A program made the position numbers and the translations under genes. This document shows, piece after piece, positions 1 through 6,328 of a stretch of 6,328 nt of DNA (its first letter is position 1; each line of letters opens with the position of its first letter). The notes beneath the pieces were generated by a model that saw nothing but the letters and a program-made list of their open reading frames with translations, had not been told where the DNA came from and searched no databases. This DNA comes from Bacteroidota bacterium (lineage in GTDB: Bacteria > Bacteroidota > Bacteroidia > Bacteroidales > Prolixibacteraceae), in assembly GCA_030691295.1 (NCBI GenBank), contig JAUYEQ010000360.1, positions 1 to 6,328 on the forward strand. The letters run 5' to 3'.

Positions 1-411
1 ACCGGACTTTACGATACCAATTACGAAGGAAAGGCGCAGGCAACAATTGATGCACTGAAAGACCATGATTTTGTTTATCTGCATGTAGAAGCAAGTGACG
101 AAGCCGGTCATGAGGGCGATGTGGAATTGAAAACCAAAACCATCAGTTACCTTGATTCGCGTATTGTAAAGTTTCTGGTGGAAGAAACCGATAAGATGGA
201 CGAGCCGGTTACCATTGCGGTATTGCCAGATCACCCAACGCCCTGCGCAACAAAAATTCACACACGCGATGCGGTTCCTTTTATCATATACCGGCCGGGA
301 GAAACACCTGATAATGCACAGTTTTACGATGAATTTGAGGTCGCCAAAGGTTCTTACGGAATATTGAAAGGCGATCAGTTTATGAAAACTCTTTTGGGAG
401 GCTCCCTTTAA
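1..411 (+). CDS. ApgM-family phosphoglycerate mutase-like protein, probable homoserine kinase (3' part only)
   Basis: The gene is open from base 1 in frame 1, so the start lies outside the window; the last 136 codons are visible and end in TAA. The protein belongs to the archaeal-type cofactor-independent phosphoglycerate mutase (ApgM) branch of the alkaline phosphatase superfamily. Its C-terminal metal-site motifs are intact: SDEAGHEGD (visible residues 32-40), PDHPTP (D77, H78) and IHTRDAVPF (H87). In Bacteroidetes and some other bacteria a member of this family sits between homoserine dehydrogenase and thrC and is proposed to phosphorylate homoserine in place of a GHMP-type ThrB. The thrC gene directly downstream supports that role here. 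From sequence alone a true glycolytic mutase cannot be excluded, because the two functions share these motifs. The last codons overlap a palindromic repeat (GGGAG-G-CTCCC, 396-406), so the C-terminal GGSL may derive from repeat sequence. The family call is strong; the kinase role is inferred from gene order. Confidence 0.88.
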   Translation, partial: TGLYDTNYEGKAQATIDALKDHDFVYLHVEASDEAGHEGDVELKTKTISYLDSRIVKFLVEETDKMDEPVTIAVLPDHPTPCATKIHTRDAVPFIIYRPGETPDNAQFYDEFEVAKGSYGILKGDQFMKTLLGGSL

Positions 412-545
412 TCCCCCAAGGGGGGAATTTGGTGATTTGCTGTATTTCAGCATATTCATTTTTGAATTGAGAACTTTTAATTAATAAATAAAATGCCCAA
501 CCCAGGCTGTTAATCTTTCCCCCTTGGGGGAATAAGAAGGGGGCT
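401..545. repeat. Pair of inverted REP-like palindromic repeats between the ApgM gene and thrC
   Basis: Two copies of a related GC-rich motif lie in opposite orientation in an otherwise AT-rich gap. The left copy has CCCCCAAGGGGGG at 413-425, preceded by GCTCCC at 401-406. The right copy has CCCCCTTGGGGG at 519-530, followed by GGGGGCT at 539-545. Bases 412-424 are perfectly complementary to 519-531, so a transcript could form a 13-bp stem around a 94-nt loop, with weaker extension outward. Each core is also self-complementary. The left copy begins inside the 3' end of the ApgM gene and the right copy ends 6 bases before the thrC start codon. The arrangement resembles the paired REP/BIME elements of other bacteria. 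It could affect thr mRNA stability or thrC translation, but that is inference. Confidence 0.75.
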
Positions 546-551
546 ATTAAA

Positions 552-1853
552 ATGAAATACTTTAGTACCAATCACACCGTTCCTGAAGTCTCACTAATGG
601 AAGCCGTTATCAAAGGTTTGGCTGCCGATAACGGATTGTTTATGCCCATGCAGATTGAAGAAATTGATCCTAAATTTTTTGAACGCCTGTATTTAAAGAG
701 TTTTCAGGAGATATCTTTCGAAGTGGCTAAAAAATTCTTCGGGGAAGATATTCCGGAGAAAATTTTGAAAGACATTGTTTATGATACGCTTAATTTTGAT
801 TGTCCATTGGTTCAGGTAACCGATTCTATCTATTCGCTCGAACTGTTTCACGGACCAACGATGGCTTTTAAAGATGTTGGCGGTCGGTTCATGGCTCGGA
901 TGCTGGGTTATTTTCTTCGTGGATTTGAAAAAGAAGTCAACGTTTTGGTGGCCACTTCAGGAGATACCGGTAGTGCTGTTGCCAACGGTTTTTTTCAGGT
1001 TCCCGGAATAAAAGTTTATGTGCTTTACCCCAAAGGACTGGTGAGCGACATTCAGGAAAAACAATTTACCACACTTGGTAATAATATAACAGCACTCGAA
1101 GTTGACGGGACTTTTGACGATTGCCAGCGACTTGTAAAATCGGCATTTCTTGATAAAGAATTGAACAAAGCAATGGTTTTGACTTCGGCAAATTCTATCA
1201 ATGTGGCGCGGTTCCTGCCTCAGGCTTTCTATTATTTCAATGCTTATGCCCGTCTGCAGGAGGCTGGAATAACAGGCGATGTGGTTTTTTCGGTTCCCAG
1301 CGGAAATTTTGGAAACCTTACAGCCGGGCTGTTTGCCAAATTCATGGGGCTCCCCGTGAAGCGGTTTATTGCTGCCAATAACGACAACGACATTGTTTAC
1401 AATTACCTTCAAACCGGCGAGTACCAACCCCGTGCATCGGTTGCTACCATTGCCAACGCAATGGATGTGGGCGATCCGAGCAACTTTGCCCGAATTCTGG
1501 AATTATACGGACATTCACATAAATCAATTTCAGGCGATATGGTTGGCTACAGATATTCGGATAAGGAAATTCGCGAAACCATGAAGCAGGTTTTTGTGGA
1601 TGAAAATTATATGCTCGATCCGCATGGCGCCATTGGATATCGCGCATTGAAAGAAAATTTAAAACCTGGTGAAGTGGGCGTTTTTCTCGAAACGGCACAT
1701 CCGGCCAAATTCACCGAAACTGTTGAAAGTGTTTTGGGTAAAGGAACTGTTATACTTCCTGAAAAATTGGCCGAGTTTATGAAAGGTGAAAAACTTTCGA
1801 TCGAAATCAGTACTGAATTTGCTGATTTTAAGCAATTTTTGTTGGCGCAGTAA
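552..1853 (+). CDS. thrC: Threonine synthase
   Basis: This PLP enzyme converts O-phospho-L-homoserine and water to L-threonine and phosphate, the final step of threonine synthesis in the cytoplasm. The 433-residue product matches the length of E. coli-type ThrC (about 428). An N-terminal segment (SLMEAVIKGLAADNGLFMP, 14-32) fits the ThrC N-terminal domain. HGPTMAFKD (100-108) carries the expected PLP-binding lysine K107. ATSGDTGSAVANGF (134-147), SANSINVAR (212-220) and SVPSGNFGNLTAGL (247-260) are the typical cofactor- and substrate-pocket motifs. LDPHGAIGY (355-363) and ETAHPAKF (380-387) are typical of the C-terminal part. The ATG at 552 gives the expected N-terminus; upstream AAGAAGGGGG belongs to a repeat copy, so a true Shine-Dalgarno role is doubtful. 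The gene follows the ApgM-type kinase candidate by 140 bp and precedes a lipoprotein gene by 21 bp, consistent with a thr operon. All motifs are intact and no damage is visible. Confidence 0.97.
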   Translation: MKYFSTNHTVPEVSLMEAVIKGLAADNGLFMPMQIEEIDPKFFERLYLKSFQEISFEVAKKFFGEDIPEKILKDIVYDTLNFDCPLVQVTDSIYSLELFHGPTMAFKDVGGRFMARMLGYFLRGFEKEVNVLVATSGDTGSAVANGFFQVPGIKVYVLYPKGLVSDIQEKQFTTLGNNITALEVDGTFDDCQRLVKSAFLDKELNKAMVLTSANSINVARFLPQAFYYFNAYARLQEAGITGDVVFSVPSGNFGNLTAGLFAKFMGLPVKRFIAANNDNDIVYNYLQTGEYQPRASVATIANAMDVGDPSNFARILELYGHSHKSISGDMVGYRYSDKEIRETMKQVFVDENYMLDPHGAIGYRALKENLKPGEVGVFLETAHPAKFTETVESVLGKGTVILPEKLAEFMKGEKLSIEISTEFADFKQFLLAQ

Positions 1854-1874
1854 AACATTGCTAAAATATCGTTT

Positions 1875-2234
1875 ATGAAAAAGTTAATTGTTTGCCTGAT
1901 GGTGTGTGTGTCGTTTTCACTCCTTTTTAATTCCTGCGAGGAAGAAGAAGCTTCATTTCAGAAGTCGTTTTTGATTGGGAAATGGCAATCGGGTACTGTA
2001 TTCTATAAATATGCAAGCAATTACTCCGGCGCAACCTGGGATACCAGCGATGATGTAACTGAAGCAGAAGCTCAGACATTTACATGGTCATTGGTTCAGG
2101 CTGAATTAACCCATATTCACATTATGGAAGTGGGAGGAAATGTGCCCAAAGTTTATACGGTAACTGAGCTTACAGCCACTTCGCTGAAGTACAAAGACAA
2201 TTTCGGAAAAACATTCTCGTTCACAAAACTATAA
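1875..2234 (+). CDS. Small lipocalin-like lipoprotein, probably surface-exposed
   Basis: The 119-residue product has a lipoprotein signal peptide: MKK, a hydrophobic stretch (residues 4-18) and lipobox LFNSC with the lipidated cysteine at C21. The next four residues are EEEE. In Bacteroidetes an acidic run just after the cysteine acts as a lipoprotein export signal that directs the protein to the outer face of the outer membrane, so surface exposure is likely. The mature part has a GKW motif (35-37) near its start and alternating strand-like segments ending in LTATSLKYKD and GKTFSFTKL. This resembles the short lipocalin-like domains common in Bacteroidetes lipoproteins. Ligand and role are unknown. 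It lies 21 bp after thrC and 3 bp before the AsmA gene, so co-transcription is likely, though no functional link to threonine is apparent. The lipoprotein call is firm; the fold assignment is moderate. Confidence 0.85.
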   Translation: MKKLIVCLMVCVSFSLLFNSCEEEEASFQKSFLIGKWQSGTVFYKYASNYSGATWDTSDDVTEAEAQTFTWSLVQAELTHIHIMEVGGNVPKVYTVTELTATSLKYKDNFGKTFSFTKL

Positions 2235-2237
2235 AGA

Positions 2238-5200
2238 ATGCGAAAGGTTATAAAATGGATGGCAATCTCGTTTGCAATGATCGTATTTGTTGTGGTTTTG
2301 GTTGCCGGAATCGCTGTGTGGTTCGTGTTTACGCCATCCAAAATTACGCCCATCGTTCGCACGCAGGCGGCCAGTTACATTACCTGCGAATCGCAGATTG
2401 GCGAAGTGGAACTAACTTTTTTCAGCACTTTCCCGCGGTTCGGATTAAAAGTGAACCATTTTGCCCTGATCAATCACCTCCCTGATGCGCCGTCTGATAC
2501 TTTGGTTCAAGCCGGTCAGTTTGTAGGTATTGTCGATTTGGCTGCATGGTGGAAACGCAATGAGTTGGTGTTTACTGAACTTCAATTGAGAGATGGTGAT
2601 TTAAACGCGTTTACCGATAGTTTGGGGCGCACCAATTTTGATATTCTCAGGGCAGATACTATCGCTGTTAAGGAAGAATCTGAAATGGCTTTTCGCTTTA
2701 TCAATATTGAGAACGTTGAATTGGAAAACATCCAGCTTTCGTACGTCGATCAATCGTTGAAACTTCAGGCTGAAGTTCGCGATCTGACTGCCCAATTTTC
2801 AGGAAAAATGATTTCGGACACGATCGACACGAAGATGAACGTGAGCAAAGGAAAACTGTCGCTGACTTATGACGGAGAGAATTACCTCCGGAATGCATCG
2901 GTAACGATCCAAACACCTGCCCGTGTAGTTTTATCGAAACAGATGGTGGTATTCGGCAAAAGTGAGGTGTCGGTCAATAACATGGGCCTTGCATTTTAGG
3001 GTACGGTTCAGAACGATGCGGTTACCGGGCTGATTATTACCGATATAAATTACAAAAGCAAATTACTGCCCTTGGCGGAAATGCTTGCTCTCGTTCCGCC
3101 GTCGTATCAATCGTACCTGAAGGGAGTTGTTGCCGATGGTTTCGTGTCGTCTGACGGAAAAATCAAGGGTGCCTATTCCGATTCGCAGATGCCGCTGCTG
3201 GACATGCACATCGTCCTTCAGGATGGAACCATGAAATACGATGGATTCCCGGTTCCGTTGAGCCAGATGAACGGCGAAGTGGTCTTTTATTCCGACCTGA
3301 CCAATGATGACATTTCATATTTGCAGATTGACCGTTTCAGCGCCAAAACACCGAAATCAACCATTCAGACCAAAGGGAAAATTACGCAGCTTTTTACTGA
3401 CATTCAATGCGATTTGACTTCCGAAGGTGATCTGGAATTGTCGGAATTTGCGTCCATGATTCCCGCCGACATGAAAACCAAACTGAATGGGCGTGTTTCG
3501 GGTCAGGTAACTTCGCGGTTCTCGATGTTGCAGATCGAAAAAATGCAACTGGAGAAAATGAAATTGGCCGGTTCTGTAAGTTTGATAGATTTCAGGATGG
3601 TTTACGATACGATTTCGGTGCAAACCGACGATTCGAAAGTTGATTTCAGTTTACCCAATGCTTTGGCTTCAGCAAAAAACAGGCGGTTTGTAAGCGCAAA
3701 AGTAAATACCAAAAGTTTGGTTGCAGGTATGCAGAATGGAACCAAAGCCTATCTGGAAAATGGACTGATTTCATTTGAATCTTCTGATTTCAGGGACAGT
3801 ACACGCATTCCGGAGGTGGTTTGTACGTTCAGGCTCGATTCTGTTTCTGCAAGCATGGACACCATTCAGTTTGCCGTTCAAAAACCTGTCGGGCAATTGG
3901 AAATGATGCCGCGAAAAGGGAATGTTATGGAGCCTGAAGTGAATGTTACTTTCGACAGCGGGCGATTAGTGGCTTCTGCGGAATCGGGCACAGGCAGGAT
4001 GAACAATGTGAAGCTGAAAGCCTATTATATGAGTGACAAGGTTCAGCCGAAAATGAAGATCCAATACTCAGGAGAGAACCTTGAAATGGCGATGGGACCC
4101 GATTCGGCCAGCATGAATAAAATTGAACTGAACGCTGATTTGCTGAACGACCAAAGTCAAAAAGATGTTTTTCTGCAATGGCAGGCCAACGGATTTGTAA
4201 AAGTGGATCAAGGTGTAATTTCTATGTCGGCGCTTGGCCTTCCGCTTGAAATTCCTTCCATACAGATGGATTTTACGCCGGAAGTTTTCAACATCAAAGA
4301 AAGTAAACTGAAAATTGACCGGTCGGATTTTAGTCTTTCCGGAAAGTTAAGCAATGTGATTTCGTATTTCAGGAAAGACTCGCTGCTTCGGGCTAATTTT
4401 GATTTTGTAAGCAGCAATACCGACCTGGTGCAACTGATGCAACTGACAAGCGGGCTGGGAGATACCACGCAAACCGATGAAACTTCAACCGGACCGTACA
4501 TGGTTCCGAAAGGAATGGATTTGCAGTTGAATGTGGATGTTGCTTCGGCCAGTTACGGTTCGGATGTTGCCAAAGATATCAAAGGGCAGTTTCGCGTAAA
4601 AGATGGACTGATGGTGCTGGATGATTTTGATTTTACCACTCCTGCTGCCAGAATGAAGTTAACCGCGATGTACCGCACTCCCCGCAAAAACCATCTTTTT
4701 ATGGGGTTTGATTTTCACATGTTCGATGTGGAGATTGGTGAACTGCTGAAAATAATTCCTGATGTGGATTCGATTATGCCCATGTTACGCTCGTTTAGCG
4801 GCAAGGGCGAATACCACATGGCCGCCGAAACATACCTCGATTCGCTTTACAATCCGAAGAAATCGACTATTCGCGGGGCTGCGTCGGTAAGAGGACAGAA
4901 CCTGGTTTTGATGGATGGAGAGACATTTAGCGAAATTGCCAAAACCTTAAAGTTCAGTAAACAAACATTCAATAAGGTCGATAGTCTGGCTGCCGAATTT
5001 ACAGTGTTTAAACAGGAAATTGATGTTTACCCGTTCCTGATTGTGATGGACAAATACAAGGGAGTGGTGGCCGGAAGGCATAACCTCGACATGAGTTTCG
5101 ATTACCATATTTCGGTGGTCGATAGTCCTTTGCCCCTGAAGTTTGGGATCGATATCAGCGGAAATCTGAACGATTTAAAATACCGGCTGGCCAAATGCCG

Positions 5201-5300
5201 TTATGCCGAATTCTATCGCCCGGCGGCTAGGGGCGAGGTTCAGAACCGGCAACTTGAACTCCGGCGCATGATTCGCGAAGCGCTCACGCAAAAGTTGTAG
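2238..5300 (+). pseudogene. AsmA-family inner-membrane-anchored protein, interrupted by an in-frame TAG at codon 254
   Basis: One reading frame runs from ATG 2238 to TAG 5298-5300 (1020 codons) and is broken only by TAG at 2997-2999. The N-terminal piece has 253 residues. The downstream piece stays open in the same frame from 3000 and reads GTVQNDAVTGL straight after the stop, as expected for a continuous protein. Residues 7-31 form a transmembrane segment. A chorein-like AsmA N-terminal region follows (TPSKITPIVRTQ, then STFPRFGLKV). The long middle is beta-rich, and the C-terminal region (about 873-1005, with RGAASVRGQNLVLMDG and FDYHISVVDSPLPLKFGID) is typical of Bacteroidetes AsmA proteins. 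AsmA-like proteins span the periplasm and are linked to phospholipid transport and outer-membrane homeostasis. The upstream piece alone would lack most of the groove; the downstream piece (possible restarts TTG 3072, ATG 3081) would lack the membrane anchor. The lack of other damage suggests a very recent mutation or a base error. Confidence 0.85.
2997..2999 (+). other. Premature in-frame TAG stop inside the AsmA-family gene
   Basis: The context reads NNMGLAF-stop-GTVQNDAV, with no change of frame on either side. One base change from AAG, CAG, GAG, TCG, TTG, TGG, TAC or TAT would create it. The remaining 766 downstream codons are open and retain family-like sequence, so a long period of decay is unlikely. 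No ribosome-slippage sequence or obvious recoding structure was recognised next to it. Confidence 0.95.
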
Positions 5301-5333
5301 ACGATTTAGCATATATGATGCAATACACACAGA

Positions 5334-5441
5334 AGGTGCGGTGCAACGAAATAGGAACCTATTATTTGTAGTATTGCAGTGCGCTGCACCTGACCAGCTT
5401 TTGTCTGCTTTCTTACTACAAATATTCTGCGGCTCTGCCGC
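5334..5441. repeat. Cluster of nested and overlapping inverted repeats
   Basis: Four pairings can be read directly. AGGTGC (5334-5339) pairs with GCACCT (5386-5391). AATAGG-AA-CCTATT (5350-5363) is a short palindrome. TATTTGTAGTA (5363-5373) pairs perfectly with TACTACAAATA (5414-5424). GCGGC-TCT-GCCGC (5429-5441) is a compact GC-rich hairpin. The first and third pairs interlock rather than nest, so they cannot all form at once and alternative folds are possible. The style resembles dispersed palindromic intergenic repeats of Bacteroidetes genomes. It begins 33 bp after the AsmA stop codon, so a role in 3'-end formation or mRNA protection is possible but unproven. Confidence 0.75.
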
Positions 5442-5468
5442 TCTCTGATAGCAAACGATCCGACGGCT

Positions 5469-5680
5469 ATGGGATTTCTCAGCTCAATCGTTGGAACAAG
5501 TTACACCTCGTGTTTGCCTGAACTGAAGCTATTGGACCAAATTACACCTCATGTTTGTCTGAACTGAACCTGTTTGCCTTATTTACACCTCATGTTTGTC
5601 TGAACCCAAGCTGTTGGGTCAAAATACACCTCGCGTTTGGCTGAACTGAAGCTGTCGAGCCAAATTTTTTGAAATCCCAT
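5469..5680. repeat. 10-bp perfect inverted repeat bracketing the 41-bp repeat array
   Basis: ATGGGATTTC at 5469-5478 is the exact reverse complement of GAAATCCCAT at 5671-5680. The interval between them (192 bp) contains the whole 41-bp array with only short flanks. No transposase gene lies within, and no target-site duplication was recognised outside the arms (left flank GGCT, right flank TATC). The structure could be a small non-autonomous element or a long-range stem that presents the repeats as a loop. A chance 10-bp match in a 500-bp region is not negligible but is unlikely to fall exactly around the array. Confidence 0.6.
5501..5664. repeat. Four direct tandem repeats, exact period 41 bp
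   Basis: The units are 5501-5541, 5542-5582, 5583-5623 and 5624-5664, with no insertions or deletions between them. All four share TACACCTC (unit positions 2-9), GTTTG (12-16), CTGAAC (18-23), AA (26-27) and CT (29-30). Positions 31-41 vary most. A decayed tail of a fifth unit may precede them (TTGGAACAAG, 5491-5500, versus TTGGACCAAA in unit 1). Unit 3 contains a 6-bp hairpin (ACCCAA-GCTG-TTGGGT, 5604-5619) that the other units lack. The period is not a multiple of three, so this is not a decayed protein repeat held in frame. Function is unknown. Confidence 0.92.
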
Positions 5681-5760
5681 TATCTCCATCCAGAAGTGGT
5701 TTGTAATAGTAGCTAAAATCGGAAATGCAAAAAATGATCATAAAAAAACAACAACAATCT

Positions 5761-5791
5761 ATTGCATATAATATTGAATTTTATACATTTG
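5761..5791 (+). promoter_or_regulatory. Bacteroidetes-type sigma-70 (RpoD/SigABfr-like) promoter
   Basis: TACATTTG at 5784-5791 is a perfect match to the -7 consensus TAnnTTTG. ATTG at 5761-5764 lies 19 nt upstream and matches the -33 (T)TTG element with the usual spacing. The following gene starts at 5818, leaving room for a leader of roughly 20 nt. The surrounding DNA is AT-rich. This makes the downstream gene independent of the thr unit. Start-site position is inferred. Confidence 0.75.
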
Positions 5792-5817
5792 GAAAACCAA
5801 AACCAATAATCTGACAA

Positions 5818-6328
5818 ATGAAAACCCACAAAAACTCACCAAGCAGTCATTTCAACAATTCAGCCGGTTTTAAAAAAATCATTCTGTTTTCGCTGTGCTT
5901 ACTTTTGCTCACAAAGTTAGATGCGCAAGAAATTACCGAAAATCAAACAGCAGAATATCCGCAGGTTTACCTGGGTGTTGGAACCGGTTTCGATAATTTT
6001 ACCGGTTTCATGGGCGTTTCTGGAACCCTCAAAATGTACGAAAGGTTTTCGGTGCGCGGCGGTGCGGGTTTTAGTGGTTGGGGATTAAAGAGTTCCATCG
6101 GAATTAAGTATGATCAGAGCGAAACCGGCAGATGGTCGTATTGTTTAGGGTATTCACATAGCCCGGGTTTGGAAGGCATAAAACTGGATATGGAGCTTGA
6201 ATCAGGCGGAACGCAGGAAATAACGGTCGATTATCTGTCGGCCGGAACCATTAACCTGGCAATTGACCGCAATTGGAGAATTGGGAAAACGGGTATTTTT
6301 TACCTCGAATTTGGCTATGCCGTTCCGC
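5818..6328 (+). CDS. Secreted, probable outer-membrane beta-barrel protein of unknown function (5' part)
   Basis: ATG 5818 opens a frame that runs off the right edge with 170 codons visible and no stop. The N-terminus has a polar, slightly long leader (residues 1-18), basic KK at 19-20, a hydrophobic core (IILFSLCLLLLT, 21-32) and a signal peptidase I site after LDA (34-36), giving a mature start at Q37. The mature part is glycine- and aromatic-rich with alternating residues (YLGVGTGFDNFTGFMGVSG, RFSVRGGAGFSGWGLKSS, SIGIKYD, GIFYLEFGYAVP), the look of transmembrane beta-hairpins in small outer-membrane barrels. No specific family was recognised; another all-beta secreted protein is possible. 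An internal start at a later ATG would lose the signal peptide, so 5818 is preferred. The gene has its own promoter 27 nt upstream and no Shine-Dalgarno sequence, as is usual in Bacteroidetes. Its full length and downstream partners are not visible. Confidence 0.82.
   Translation, partial: MKTHKNSPSSHFNNSAGFKKIILFSLCLLLLTKLDAQEITENQTAEYPQVYLGVGTGFDNFTGFMGVSGTLKMYERFSVRGGAGFSGWGLKSSIGIKYDQSETGRWSYCLGYSHSPGLEGIKLDMELESGGTQEITVDYLSAGTINLAIDRNWRIGKTGIFYLEFGYAVP

Larger units (their letters stand above)
5301..5817. other. 517-bp gene-free region rich in repeats
   Basis: No credible coding sequence was found on either strand here. The left third holds nested inverted repeats (5334-5441), the middle holds four 41-bp direct repeats inside a 10-bp inverted repeat (5469-5680), and the right part (about 5681-5817) is AT-rich and ends in a promoter for the next gene. 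The region separates the thr-lipoprotein-AsmA unit from an independently transcribed gene. No tRNA-like structure or clear hairpin followed by a T-run was seen, although the palindromes at 5350-5441 could help end upstream transcription. Confidence 0.8.

Noticed and set aside
493..513. Six-codon ORF (MPNPGC) upstream of thrC as a possible attenuation leader peptide
   Set aside because: It has no threonine or isoleucine codons, no clear ribosome binding site and no terminator/antiterminator pair beyond the REP-like repeats.
957..1427. 156-codon open frame on the minus strand inside thrC
   Set aside because: It lies wholly within the well-conserved threonine synthase gene, has no recognisable domain and is best explained as an antisense shadow.
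3072..5300. Downstream AsmA piece as an independent gene
   Set aside because: Its nearest starts are TTG 3072 and ATG 3081 with no promoter or ribosome binding site seen, it lacks a signal or membrane anchor, and it is in frame with the upstream piece, so it is the rest of one broken gene.
5315..5371. 18-codon ORF starting ATGATG after the AsmA gene
   Set aside because: It runs through the palindromic repeat, ends inside one of the repeat arms and shows no recognisable protein character.
5501..5664. CRISPR array
   Set aside because: Units are contiguous 41-bp direct repeats. The variable 11-bp tails are too short and too similar to be spacers, and no cas gene is present.
5651..5670. Rho-independent terminator at the T-run after repeat unit 4
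   Set aside because: The six T residues at 5665-5670 are not preceded by a stable GC-rich hairpin.

Overview
The window looks like chromosome from a Bacteroidota (Bacteroidetes) bacterium. Four things point there: a threonine operon with an ApgM-type phosphoglycerate-mutase-like gene directly before thrC; a lipoprotein with an acidic run right after its lipid-modified cysteine; translation starts without clear Shine-Dalgarno sequences; and a promoter matching the Bacteroidetes -33/-7 pattern (TTG, 19 nt, TAnnTTTG). A marine or gut member of the Bacteroidales/Marinilabiliales is plausible, but that finer placement is only an inference.

Layout, all genes on the + strand. Bases 1-411 are the 3' end of an ApgM-family gene, probably the non-orthologous homoserine kinase of the threonine pathway. 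A 140-bp gap (412-551) follows, with two inverted copies of a C5AAG5 palindromic repeat. Next are thrC (552-1853), a small lipocalin-like lipoprotein (1875-2234) and a large AsmA-family gene (2238-5300). The gaps of 21 and 3 nt suggest one transcription unit. The AsmA gene is in one frame throughout but has a TAG stop at codon 254, so it is either a recent nonsense pseudogene or carries a base error.

Bases 5301-5817 have no credible gene but are rich in structure: nested palindromes (5334-5441), then four head-to-tail 41-bp repeats (5501-5664) bracketed by a perfect 10-bp inverted repeat (5469-5478 and 5671-5680), then an AT-rich stretch ending in a Bacteroidetes-type promoter. This promoter serves the last gene, from 5818 off the right edge, a secreted protein that looks like an outer-membrane beta-barrel of unknown role.

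The first two genes would carry out the last two steps to threonine (homoserine to O-phosphohomoserine to threonine). The lipoprotein, the AsmA protein and the barrel-like protein all belong to the envelope and have no evident metabolic link to threonine. No defence system, integrase, transposase, RNA gene or CRISPR array was found. The most unusual items are the in-frame stop in the AsmA gene and the repeat cluster at 5334-5680.
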